Of a stretch of DNA of 64,000 nucleotides, positions 22,240-32,124 are shown one piece after another (within the stretch, counting starts at the first letter, position 1; each line of letters begins with the position of its first letter). The notes under the pieces were generated by a model. That model had not been told where the DNA came from, made no database searches, and saw only the letters and a program-made list of their open reading frames with translations. Position numbers and translations under genes: made by a program. The stretch is from contig NC_133326.1 in the NCBI RefSeq assembly GCF_042186555.1, positions 689,788,708 through 689,852,707 on the forward strand, given 5' to 3'. Source of the DNA: Aquarana catesbeiana. Taxonomy: Eukaryota; Chordata; Amphibia; Anura; Ranidae.

Positions 22240-22560
22240 CAACTCGCCCAAGTTATGCCCATACGTATAGCAGAGACCTCAAGGGACACTCCTGATGCAC
22301 ACTTGAGCCAACCTCCATCTTGAGAATGGATTTGAAGGTTTTATTGAATCTTTTGACCAGCCCATCTGTCTGTCAGTGATAGACAGACGTAAGCAATTGT
22401 TTGATCTCAGCTTGCATAGGTCTGCCCTGCCTTGGTCCATCAGAATTTCCTTAGGGAATCCAGTTCCTGAGTACATATTAAATAATTCTTGGAGAATCAT
22501 ATTGGAGGAGGTCTTCCTTAGAGAGACCCCCTCTGGATACCTCAGTAGAGAGGCTCAACC
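22240..22560 (-). pseudogene. Ty3/Gypsy integrase fragment crossing the copy A boundary
   Basis: On the minus strand the frame from 22500 gives ELFNMYSGTGFPKEILMDQG, the integrase block around the second catalytic Asp, and after a frame change QTDGLVKRFNKTFKSILKM, which matches the QTDGLVERFNKTLK block except that the catalytic Glu reads Lys. Several disablements are present. The right limit of segmental copy A (22448) falls inside it, between the two blocks' upstream part and the rest. Copy B keeps only the downstream part (62660-62881). Confidence 0.7.
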
Positions 22561-22639
22561 ATGGGGTATTACCTCCCCTCAACGGTTAGTGTAAACAAGC
22601 CCTTAGAATCCAAAGCTAAAAATTAGCCCCTCTTCCCAG

Positions 22640-24862
22640 TAGAAATCTTCTCTACTCAGCCCTACAGTACAGATCTCCCCTAACATGCCTAAATCCTCCT
22701 CCTAGCCTGCCCCCTCGGACCACCCCAACTCAAACTCCTCAGTACAGATTCTTCTCCAACATAGATCACTCAGCAAAGACTCATTCCTCAGCACAGACTG
22801 ACTCCTCCCCTCAGCACAGACTCAACCCTCAGCACAAACTGACCCCTCCCCTCAGCACAGACTCACCCCCCAGCACAGACTCACCCCCAGCACAGTGTCA
22901 CGTACCTGAGGGATGAGCCTGACGTGTAGTGGAAAGGCTTTCTTGTACAACCCCGTTTCAAGGGCCACCAATGTTGCAGCAGTGGCCGCAAGAGCCTGGC
23001 GGTGTATGGGTGCGTGGATCGTCTTCCGTGCAGAGGATGTGTCACCAGGATAAACCAGCAGGTTTAAATGGCAGGTGTTGTCAGTTCAGCTGATGCAGCG
23101 GGAAACAGAAACAGGAAGCGGGCTGGTAGGTGCAGAGCTGAGGAGACACTGAATGCGTAGTCAGACAAGCCGTGTTTGGTAACAGACGATCAGATGCAGA
23201 TTTAAATGACAGGCAGAAAATGGTTAGGATACAGGCAAAGTTTGGCAACAGGATATCAGGAAGGTAAGAGGTATGCAGACTCAATAAGGCAAGCCGGGTC
23301 AGGATAACGAATATTATGGATCAGAACAAACCGGGTCAAAAACAGGAATCAGATCAGGATCTCAGGAACAGGTTTCACAGGGTGCAAGTCGCAGATCAGA
23401 CAGCAAACACACAGTGCTGCTGCAGCACTTAAATAAGGCAGTCTGGTGCCAATCACTGCAATTACTCTGTACTATTGTTAACCCCTAGGTAACTCTATTA
23501 CACACAGACTGACCCCTCCCCTAAGCACAAACTCAACCCCCAGCACAAACCCCTCAATAAAGACTCTCCTTCTCCCCAGCAAAGACCCCCCTAGAACAGA
23601 CCCCTTAGTCAGGCGTACCCCCCAACACCAACAACTCAGTACAGACTCCCCCCAGCACAAACCCCCTAGTACAGCCCTCCCAGCACAAACCCGTCAGTAC
23701 AGACTCACCCTAGCACAAACCCTCTAGTACAGCCCTCCTAGCACAAACCCCTAGTACAGACTCCCCCAGCACAAACCACTCAGTATAGACTCCCCCCAGC
23801 ACAAACCCTCTAGTACAGCCCTCCTAGCACAAACCCCTAGTACAGACTCCCCCCAGCACAAACCACTCAGTACAGACTCCCCCCAGCACAAACCCCCTAG
23901 TACAGCCCTCCTAGCACAAACCCCTAGTACAGACTGCCCCCAGCACAAACCCCTCAGTACAGACTCTCCCAGCACAAACCCCCTAGTACAGCCCTCCCAG
24001 CACAAACCCCTCAGTACAGACTCCACTCAGCACAAACCCCTCAGTACAGACTCCCCCCAGCACAAACCCCCTAGTACAGCCCTCCCAGTACAAACCCCTC
24101 AATACAGACTCCCCCCAGCACAAACCCCTCAATACAGACTCCCCCCAGCACAAACAAACCTCCCTAGCACAGATCCTTCAGTACAGATGGACCCCCGCAG
24201 TACAAACCCCTCAGTACAGACCCCTCATCACAAACCCCTCAATACAGACCCCTCCAGCACAGACTGTTAACCCCTAGGTAACTCCATTACACACAGACTG
24301 ACCCCTCCCCTGAGCACAAACTCACCCCCCAGCACAAACCCCTCAATAAAGACTCTCCTTCTCCCCAGCAAAGACCCCCCCTAGAACAGACCCCTTAGTC
24401 AGGGGTACCCCCCAGCACCAACAACTCAGTACAGACTCCCCCCAGCACAAACCCCCTAGTACAGCCCTCCCAAAAGACAAACCCGTCAGTACAGACTCCC
24501 CCCAGCACAAACCCCCTCGTACAGCCCTCCCAGCACAAACCCTCTAGTACAGCCCTCCCAGCACAAACCCCTCAGTACAGACTCCCCCCAGCACAAACCC
24601 CCTAGTACAGCCCTCCCAGCACAAACCCCTCAGTACAAACTCCACCCAGCACAAACCCCTCAGTACAGATTCCCCCCCAGCACAAACCCCTAGTAGAGCC
24701 CTCCCAGCACAAACCCCTCAGTACAGACTCCCCCGGCACAAACAAACCTCCCTAGCACAGATCATTCAGTACAGATGGACCCCGCAGTACAAACCCCTCA
24801 GTACAGACCCCCCATCACAAACCCCTCAATACATACACCTCCAGCAAAGACTCAGGTTAATA
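22640..24862. repeat. Minisatellite, about 28-31-bp units
   Basis: Long array of units of the type CAGCACAAACCCCTCAGTAC + AGACTCCCCC, alternating with a variant ending CTAGTACAGCCCTCC. The first part (22640-22895) is degenerate. Two large blocks (about 23476-24260 and 24262-24860) start with the same GTTAACCCCTAGGTAACTC and share the order of variants, so a higher-order duplication of about 790 bp is visible. A solo LTR interrupts the array at 22896-23502. Frames through it are shadows of the repeat. Confidence 0.9.
22896..23502. mobile_element. Solo LTR in the minisatellite
   Basis: This 607-bp block interrupts the minisatellite. It begins TGTCACGTACC and ends TCTATTACA, with TGT/ACA inverted ends, and is flanked on both sides by the 5-bp direct repeat CACAG (22891-22895 and 23503-23507), the hallmark of LTR-element integration. 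No internal coding region is present. The family is not identified. Confidence 0.75.
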
Positions 24863-24939
24863 TATGCTTTGGTGCTGTATATTCTCCACTCCTTATCCTC
24901 CTATAGTCCACTTAGGGGGGTGAATCTAGCCAATCCACG

Positions 24940-25480
24940 TTGTTCTATTTCATTCCTTAGAACAGCCAGCTTCTAATAATGAGATTACAAAGAAAAATTT
25001 GTCAAAGAATATAGAAATGAAACAAAACTCCAAGAAACTAGCTACTTACCAGTCACTATAGAGAGTCTACAAACTGGCATCAAACCTGGAGGTGCTACAA
25101 AAGCCCAAAGACAAACAGATCCTGAGCTTGTACAGATTGAGCCCCCACAGTCTGGTACTCGATTCAGCACAACACAGACAGACCTACAAGTCCAATGAAA
25201 ATAGACTGTGCCAGCAATGTGACCAGGGGGTCATGGAGGATTAGGTCTACTTCCTGCTACAATGCCCCAAGTACTCAACAGTGAGGGACACTCAGTTCCA
25301 GAGAAGTTCTCTCATCCCGGAGACTCTCTGCTCTAATTTCAGACTTCATTTCTATAGAAGAGAATAAGAAATTCCAAATTCTACTGGGAGAAGAGGAGCC
25401 AATTGACAAAACAGCTTGATCAAACACAATTGTACTGTGTGAAATGTGTCTACTGAGACTGTGTCTTGATGTCCCCTGGT
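24940..25480 (+). pseudogene. LINE ORF2 C-terminal remnant with Cys motif
   Basis: Translating through a stop gives RLCQQCDQGVMED, stop, VYFLLQCPKYSTVR at about 25188-25275. This fits the C-terminal zinc-binding block of L1/Tx1-like LINEs (CxxC...HFLLxC), with Tyr in place of His. The upstream residues KDKQILSLYRLSPHSL are also in frame. Only about 180 residues of similarity remain, and the exact LINE clade is unclear. Confidence 0.5.
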
Positions 25481-25484
25481 GTGA

Positions 25485-25695
25485 CCACACTGTATTCAAT
25501 AAATAGCATTTGGAACCACCCGATGTGCAGCCATTCCTTCTTATTTTGATATTACCCACGGAGGCGGGCCGGGGCTGGCAATCATAAGGAGATTCCATCA
25601 GGCATATCCACTTCACCTGGAGCAGCGAGTTCTTTCTATTCCGAATGCTAAAATGTATTTGGTCCTACCAATAAGGCTTATTTGAATTTGAATTT
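25485..25695. other. No recognisable feature
   Basis: The stretch between the LINE remnant and the purine-rich tract holds no gene or repeat that I can support. Confidence 0.4.
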
Positions 25696-25699
25696 GAGC

Positions 25700-26905
25700 T
25701 TTAATTAGAAGGGTGAGAAAGAGAAGGGGGGGAGAGAGAGAAGGAGGAGAGAAAATGGGAACAGAGAGAGAGAGGGAAGGGACAGACAGAGATTGAGAGA
25801 CAGATGGGAAAGGGAGAGAGAAAGGAAGGAGTGAGAACAAGGCAGAGAGAAGTGTAGGGAGATTGACAGAAGGGTAAGAGAAAGAGAAGTGAGGAGAGAT
25901 AGAGAAAGTAGGGGGAGAGAGTGGAAAATGGGGAGCGAGAGTGAAGGAGCAAAAGAGAAAGGGGAGGGAGAACGGGAGGGAGAAAAATAGAGATAAAGAC
26001 AGTAAGGGAGAGAGAGGGAGAAGGGAAAGAGAGAGAGAGACAGAGAGAGAGAAAGAGCAGAGAGAGTGAGAGAGAAAGAAAGTGGAGAAGAGGGAAAACA
26101 TGGGGGAGAAAGAAGTGGGAGAGAGAGAGAAGAGAGAGGATGTGGGATAAGAGGAGGTGAGGGGGGGAGGAAAGATGGGGAGAGAGGTGGAGTAGGGGGT
26201 GAGAGGGCAGGGAGGAGAGAAATAAGGGAAAGAAAGTGAAGGAGGGGGCAGTGAGGGGAGAGGGAGAGAAAGGAAAGAGAAAAATGGTTGGAGAGGGAAG
26301 GGGAGGTGGGGGCAGAGAGGTGAAAGGGGGTGGGAAAGGGGGGTAAATAAGGGAGAAAGAGGAAGGTGAGAGGGTGTGGGAGAGGGGAAAAGGGGGTGAA
26401 TAAGGGGGAAAGAGGAAATGGGGGAGTGAGGGAGAGAGATAAAGAGAGATAGGGAGAGAGAGAAATAGAGAGAGAGGGATAAAAATAGATAGGGAGAGAT
26501 AGCGGGAGAGAAGGGGGAGAGAGAAGGGCAGAAGGAGAGAAAAAGGGGGTTGGGGGGATAGAGAAAGAGATAAATAGAGGGATAGAGAAAGAAGGGGAGA
26601 GAGGGAGAAGCTGGAAAAGAGAGAAGTAGGGAGAGAGAGATAAGGGGAGAAAAATCAAGAAAAAGAATGGGGAAAGAGACGAGGGGAGAAACAGAGAGAA
26701 TGAGGGGAAGAGAGAGGGGGGGCAGAAAGAGAGGGGAGGGAGAGAGGGGGTAGAGGGAAGGGGATGTGCAGAGAACAGGGGGGAGAGGGGAGTGGAGGGA
26801 GAAATAGGGCAAGAGAAGGAGGGGATGGTGGTGTGAGAAGGGGAGAGAGAAGGGAGGGGGAAAAAAGAAGGGTGAGAGGTAAGGTGATGGGGGAAGTAGG
26901 TGTTC
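25700..26905. repeat. Purine-rich (GA) low-complexity tract, 1.2 kb
   Basis: The plus strand is almost entirely A and G, with GAGAGA, GGGAGA and GGAAG runs and only scattered pyrimidines. Motifs TTCCGAATGCT (about 25640) and GTTCCGAATGCTT (about 26903) lie on either side, hinting that the tract expanded inside one sequence. Long open frames here are artefacts of composition. Confidence 0.95.
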
Positions 26906-27603
26906 CGAATGCTTGCTCTCTCACCAATGATGACCCCAGGGCCCAGACTATTCTTCTTGAGACTTGGTCAGTGGCATTAAGCAGTTAGAATTTAGAGCTG
27001 TTTGCTCTGTTTCAACGCTTCTGCCCACATCCAAACACAACCCTTTTCATAGGTGATTGCATACTGGGGGGTTGCCGCCAGGGGTGGATGGAGGTGATAA
27101 GACAATGCACATTGGGAACTGGACTAGTATGGGCAGACATGGATGATAGGAGTAGGACACAGTATGTAGCAGATACACCCTCCATACTCTTGCAGGGACA
27201 AACAGTGCCTGGAGACTTTCATTCACACACAGACACACTTCTGCAAAGAAAGGGTGGCTCTGACAGAGTCATCTCAGGTGTACATTTGAGAAATGAAAGC
27301 CTGAATAAAACAAACAAATAAAAGGTACCCAAGAATATGCAGGCCACCACACTTTATTCTTCAGAAATATAGCACAATGTAGCACAGCACTGCACAGTAT
27401 AGCAACAACAAACTCTCCCTACACACAGACTATCAAACTATTTGCTCACCCTAAACTATTTTTAACACACACTGACAAATGGCTGCTGGGAACCCCCCCT
27501 TTTTTATAGTGAGAGGACTGGTACATAACTAAAACCCCATTATTGGACAGCCTAAGCCAGAGGTTTTCAATTTATGAGCTAAAGGTGGCCTCAAATGTGG
27601 CCC
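26906..27603. other. Non-coding stretch before the PLE insertion
   Basis: No gene is recognised. The last 60 bp (AGAGGTTTTCAATTTATGAG, GTGGCCC) and the right flank at 31455-31520 (CTGCATGTGGCCCTCAGGCTG) together look like ends of a degenerate hAT-type element into which the PLE inserted; this is tentative. Confidence 0.3.
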
Positions 27604-27618
27604 ATGACATCACCAAAG

Positions 27619-28065
27619 AAAGAACAAAAACAGAAATCGCCTCTGAGTGTAATTATTTAATCTGTAGTACAACAAAAGTATTCAACACTTACATCTCAGT
27701 AAGTACAGGTATATTCATGGGAGAAGGCGATATCCTGGGGATGTAGCTGATGTCAGAAGCATATTTCCAAGAGGTACCAAGTCCAGACTGTGTAAGCCAC
27801 AAGGAGCCAGAGAGGAGGCCAGCTTTGTCCTATGGGGGAAAGGTAACGAACTGCTTGTGGAAACAGCGTGTGACGTCAGCATGATCAGAGGGACCACAAC
27901 GCGTTTCAGAGCATGCGCAAAGTCCGTGAGGCGAATGCGTGCTCCTTTCTCAAGTGTAAAAGGGGAAAGGGAGAAACGGGATTTAAATGCTCCATCCATG
28001 AGCAGAAAACAGCTGACTAGATGTATAATAATATAATAATTGTGCTACATAACAATAATAAAGGC
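27619..28065 (-). repeat. PLE inverted terminal repeat, left arm
   Basis: Reverse complement of about 30510-30990, with similarity from AGAACAAAAACAG at the outer end to the TTACCCCATAAGCCTTTATT segment at the inner end. By eye the arms are about 85-90 percent alike, so the pair is old. It carries a hammerhead-like motif on the minus strand (27894-27956). Confidence 0.75.
27894..27956 (-). ncRNA. Hammerhead-like motif in the left PLE repeat
   Basis: On the minus strand: CTTGAGA (one extra base relative to CTGANGA), a long stem GGAGCACGC / GCGCATGCTC, then GAAACGCGTTG, which gives GAAA, a self-complementary CGCG as short stem III, and TT as the cleavage dinucleotide position. The degenerate first core box argues against present activity. 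Confidence 0.35.
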
Positions 28066-28074
28066 TTATGGGGT

Positions 28075-29000
28075 AAATTACTACACCTTGAACGCAACCA
28101 TGCACATAATAGAATTTTTGCCCGCAATTATACAAAACCCACAGCGGGTAATTCATACCTTCACTTTGACAGTTTCCACCATCCTCAATGGGTTAAAACA
28201 TACCCAAAGGACAGTTCAGTAGACTCAGGCAGAATTGCACTAGAGATTGTGACTATATCTCACAGAGTTCACAACTCAAACAAAAGTTCTTTGAAAAGGG
28301 CTATCTAGTTAAATTAGTAGACCAGGCATACAATAATTTTCTTCCTGGAAAAAAACCTAAGGCTGTTAAATCCTTAGATGAACCAGTTGTACATTTCATC
28401 ACAGGGTTTCACGGGCAATATAAGAAGATGGAACATATTATTTATAAGCACTGGAACATTCTAAAACAGGATCCCCATCTTATCACCACCCTATGTGAAT
28501 AAAAGTATATTAAAATGCATCAAGAAAAGTGACCCTTTATGCTTAATCCCTCTTAAAGGGATGTATAGATGTAACAAACCCTTATGCAAGACTTGTAATT
28601 TCGTTAAACATGGACAAAAGAGTTTTACCCACAAAGATAAGATTTACCATCTTGATAACTTCTACAATTGTTCCAGCGACTATGTCGTCTATTGCCTTAT
28701 ATACCCCTGCTAGCTGTTGTATGTTGGTCACACCATTAGTCCACTGAGACAGCGGTTCGGCAAACACCGCCATTTTGTGGAGGTTGGTTGCAACTAACAC
28801 AGTGTGCCACAACACTTTCTGGAGCACCATGGCCAGTCCACAGCGGGCCTCTGGGTGTGGGTGATAGAATCCATAGCCAGGGGTCTGTCTGAAGCAGAAC
28901 ATTTTTCCAGATTATGTGAATGTGAAACGTTTTGGAAATTTACTTTGGATACTCTTGCGCCCAATGGGCTTAATGTGGAACTTGAGGTAAGTACTATTTT
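28075..29000 (+). pseudogene. PLE reverse transcriptase end and GIY-YIG domain, copy B
   Basis: A longer version of the copy A remnant. It starts in the RT thumb region (NSYLHFDSFHHPQWVK followed, one frame away, by a GQF..LRRNC-like block), continues through the linker with VVHFITGFHGQYKKMEH, the Cys-rich segment YRCNKPLCKTCNF, and the GIY-YIG core (VVYCLIYPC, TAG, LLYVGHTIS), ending around EAEHFSRLCECETFWKF. The TAG in the core is shared with copy A, so inactivation came before the duplication. RT motifs with the catalytic aspartates are absent. Confidence 0.75.
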
Positions 29001-29256
29001 GTAATTCCTTATTGTTGTTTGTTTATCAACTGTCAACGTCATCATTATATGAGCCAGCAGTTGAACCAACTAATAGTGAGGATTCACCCTTCCTTTCTAA
29101 TTGTATTCCATCTCTCTTGTCCCACCTAACAACCAGTTAATCTATTAATTGGTTGGTTTTATTTATTCCTATATCATGATTTACATTTATAGTCTTTTTG
29201 ATTTACTGATTAATTTAATTAGTTACACGACCCCTGGCATCACCTTTTGAAGTTTT

Positions 29257-30025
29257 TTTAAATACCTTGATTATTCTGTTGTTAGATATTGTTCTGATTC
29301 CCTTCCTAACCAATGTCACCACAAAGCTTCTAATCCACTCCCTGGTCATCTCCCGCCTCGACTACTGCAATTCCCTCCTCATTGGCTTACCTCTAAATAG
29401 GCTATCCCCACTTCAGGCCATCATGAATGCTACTGCCAGGCTCATCCACCTCACAAACCGCTCAGTGTCTGCTATAACCCTCTGCCAATCCCTCCATTGG
29501 CTGCCACTCAGTCACCGAATTAAATTCAAGATACTAACTATAACTTACAAAGCCATCCACAACCTGGCCCCCAGCTACATCTCTAACCTAGTCTCAAAAT
29601 ACCAACCTAATCGTTCTCTTCACTCCTCAAAAGACCTCCTGCTCTCAAACTCCCTTGTCACCTCATCCCATGCTCGCCTTCAGGACTTTTCCGGAGCCTC
29701 TCCCATCCTCTGGAATGTTCTACCCCAATCTGTCCGATATTCTCCTACTTTATCCACTTTCAGACGATCCACAAAAACTCTCTTCAGAGAAGCTTATCTG
29801 GCCCCCACCTAACAACTGTACATTTATCTTCTCAATCAGCACATCACCCATAATTATTACCTCTTGTATCTCTTGATTGTCCCTCTTAGATTGTAAGCTC
29901 TAAGGAGCAGGGCCCTCTGATTCCTTCTGTATTAAAGTGTATTGTATTTGTACTGTCTACCCTCAAGTTGTAAAGTGCTACGTAAACTGTTGGCACCATA
30001 TAAATCCTGTATAATAATATTAATA
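29257..30025 (+). mobile_element. 5'-truncated L2-type LINE, copy B
   Basis: Counterpart of 2725-3465. The frame 29267-29812 encodes the same L2 C-terminal region, with a 3-bp deletion near its end (KTLFREAYL). It ends with the CTACGTAAACTGTTGGCACC motif and an AATAAT-type tail. It lies inside the PLE. Confidence 0.8.
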
Positions 30026-30304
30026 AATTCTGGCATATTAGTCATCTAATTCATCTTGTATTTTTAATGTGAGTCTAAGATACCTATTATGTAACTTTTA
30101 ATTGATTTTATATATTGTTACTTTTATTTTTATTCATAGTCCTCTTGTTACCACTGTGCGCGATATTTACTTGCGCATCTGTGTGTATGTGTGTGTGCGG
30201 CTGCGAGTGTGCACGTATCTGCAGCTGTGCACTTGTGCTCGCACACACAACTATATGCACATAAACAATCTATTCCCTTATGAGTTCATATAATGTCTTT
30301 TATA

Positions 30305-30440
30305 TTGTAATAGATTGTAAGCTCTAAGGAGCAGGGCCCTCTGATTCCTACTGTATCAAATTGTATTGTACTTGTACTGTCTACCCTCAAGTTGTAAAGC
30401 GCTACGTAAACTGTTGGCGCTATATAAATACTGTATAATA
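30305..30440 (+). mobile_element. L2 3'-end fragment
   Basis: About 135 bp matching the last part of the L2 3' UTR (TTGTAAGCTCTAAGGAGCAG to CGCTATATAAATACTG), followed by an AATAATAAAAA tail and then a (TA)n tract. It is a very short 5'-truncated insertion in the PLE, absent from copy A because of the 3.57-kb deletion. Confidence 0.7.
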
Positions 30441-30443
30441 ATA

Positions 30444-30447
<4 letters not shown>

Positions 30448-30486
<39 letters not shown>
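30448..30486. repeat. (TA)n microsatellite
   Basis: About 38 bp of TA repeats directly follow the tail of the L2 fragment. Confidence 0.9.
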
Positions 30487-30488
<2 letters not shown>

Positions 30489-30509
30489 CTTTTTATATCT
30501 ATATCATGT

Positions 30510-30990
30510 TATAGGTATTTATGTACTAATTTACCCCATAAGCCTTTATTATTGTTGTGTAGCACAATTATTATACATCTAGTCAGCTGTTTTCTGCTCA
30601 TGGATGGAGCATTTAAATCCCGTCTCTCCCTTTCCCCTTTTACACTTGAGAAAGGAGCGTGCATGCGACTTACGGATTTTGCGCATGCTCTGAAATGCGT
30701 TGTGTTCCCTCTGATCGTGCTGACGTCACACGCTGTTTCCACTAGCAGTTTGTTACCTTTCCCCCATAGGACAAAGCCGGTCTCCTATCCAGCTCCTTGC
30801 GGCTAACACAGCCTGGACTTGGTACCTCTTGGAAATATGCTTCTGACATCAGCTCACCAGGATATCGCCTTCTCCCATGAATATACCTATACTTACTGAG
30901 ATGTAAGTGTTGAATAGTTTTGTTGTATTACAGATTAAAACATTGCACTCAGAGGCACTTTTCTGTTTTTGTTTTTTCATGTTGATCCTG
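30510..30990 (+). repeat. PLE inverted terminal repeat, right arm
   Basis: The partner of 27619-28065 in opposite orientation. It carries the hammerhead-like motif on the plus strand. Confidence 0.75.
30645..30702 (+). ncRNA. Hammerhead-like motif in the right PLE repeat
   Basis: CTTGAGA, a long stem GGAGCGTGC / GCGCATGCTC, then GAAATGCGTTG. It is the same degenerate design as the left arm, read on the opposite strand. Confidence 0.35.
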
Positions 30991-31785
30991 AGCTGGATTC
31001 ACTCCTGAGAAGAGCAGCCCTTAGTGCTTGTGTTCCTATAGATTTTATCACCTTGATCCAATTCCCCAGATCCACTACTCAGCACCTCTCACAATTGATT
31101 GGACTTTTTATATTGATCTGGGGACGTTTTATAATTGAATCAGTTTTTTATCAATAGTCTTAATTTAATTGTTTGTGAGTTATCATATCAGTGTCCCGAG
31201 CGCTAGCATTTGCTGTTTCTATGACATCACCAAAGGGCTGCGCATAATATTTAATATATGTAATGCTTGTGATCACTGCAAACTGAAACCTAATAAAGAA
31301 AATAAGAGTCTGAGAATGTGGAAATGCTACATTTGTGGCTGGGGATGTGCTGCAAAAGATAATACAAAACTGGGAACATGTTGCGTGATGCTAGCAGAAA
31401 TCATCTCTATTACCAAATCAATGTTCCCAATAAAGATTGCTGAGGTCTGAAGGCCGCTCATCATCTACCAAAGGGCTGCATGTGGCCCTCAGGCTGTAGG
31501 CTGGGCACCACAACTCTAATCCAACAGATCTAAGTTCAAAGACCAGAAAGTACATTATGATTAGGGATGAGCTTCGAGTTCGAGTCAAACTCATGTTCGA
31601 CTCGAACATTGCATGTTTGACCGTTCGTTCAATTTCGAACGTTATGGTCTATTCGCGCCAAATTAGAGTGGCGCGTCATGGCCCATAATTCACTGCGGCA
31701 TCATAGTGTATTGCTGGCTGATGATTGGCCAAGCATGCACTATGACCCGCATGCTTTGGCCAATCACAGCAAGGTAAGAACGGAG

Positions 31786-31884
31786 AGCCATAATTGGCCA
31801 AAGCCATGGTGGCTTTGGCCAATTATGGCTCAGGGGGTTTAGTACACGCCGCACACTAGATAAGGCCGCCTGCATGGCGGCCTT
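31786..31884. repeat. Two perfect hairpins in the hAT 5' region
   Basis: 31786-31830 is a palindrome with 21-bp arms (AGCCATAATTGGCCAAAGCC...) and a 3-bp centre; 31862-31884 is a hairpin with 9-bp arms (AAGGCCGCC / GGCGGCCTT) and a 5-bp loop. CCAAT motifs occur in the first. They lie 220-320 bp from the transposon end and could be transposase or promoter binding sites. Confidence 0.8.
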
Positions 31885-32014
31885 GTGTAGTGTGTTGTGG
31901 GGGCAGCGGAGAGATAGACAGAGAGACAGTGCCATTTGATTTAAGTTAGATAGAGCAGGCAGGCGAGTCAGTTAGCTGCACTTACAGTGTATTGTGTATA
32001 TATTTGCATCCTAG

Positions 32015-32017
<3 letters not shown>

Positions 32018-32055
<38 letters not shown>
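32018..32055. repeat. (TA)n microsatellite
   Basis: About 36 bp of TA repeats in the hAT 5' region. Confidence 0.9.
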
Positions 32056-32124
32056 TGTATTCAGTTTAGCTAGATCCGTTCCTGTTATTCTCTTCCTACT
32101 GACAGGCAGGCAGGTGGTTTTACA

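Larger units (their letters stand above)
1788..22448 (+). repeat. Segmental duplication, copy A
   Basis: This 20.7-kb block is collinear, in the same orientation, with 28358-62881. By eye, homology starts at the TAAGGCTGTTAAATCC motif (1788 and 28358) and stops after CAGAATTT (22448 and 62881). The shared order is PLE remnant, L2, hAT, L2, MITEs, olfactory receptor, repeats, LTR, env split by L2, and Gypsy integrase. Flanking sequence differs on both sides. The receptor genes differ at about 10 of 945 positions. Copy A lacks the hAT 5' end, the hAT 3' terminus and most DNA just downstream of the receptor. Confidence 0.9.
27604..31235 (+). mobile_element. Penelope-like element insertion with 15-bp target duplication
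   Basis: The direct repeat ATGACATCACCAAAG occurs at 27604-27618 and 31221-31235 and frames a 3.6-kb insertion. Inside are, in order, a terminal repeat in inverted orientation (27619-28065), the C-terminal end of a PLE reverse transcriptase and a GIY-YIG endonuclease remnant (28075-29000), an inserted L2 fragment (29257-30025), an L2 tail (30305-30440), the partner terminal repeat (30510-30990) and about 230 bp of end sequence. Inverted terminal repeats and variable target duplications are known traits of PLEs. The RT core is missing, so it was 5'-truncated or rearranged on insertion. Confidence 0.65.

Noticed and set aside
23478..24026. Minus-strand frames rich in Leu-Cys-Trp-Gly-Glu repeats
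   Set aside because: They are read-throughs of the minisatellite units without start context or family match.
22640..24862. Possible CRISPR-like array
   Set aside because: Units abut directly with variant repeats and no unique spacers, and the genome is vertebrate. It is a minisatellite.
25613..26812. 399-codon open frame (and overlapping 317-codon frame) in the minus strand
   Set aside because: It is a translation of the purine-rich low-complexity tract, giving mostly Ser, Leu, Pro and Phe with no domain. Length reflects lack of stop codons in such composition.
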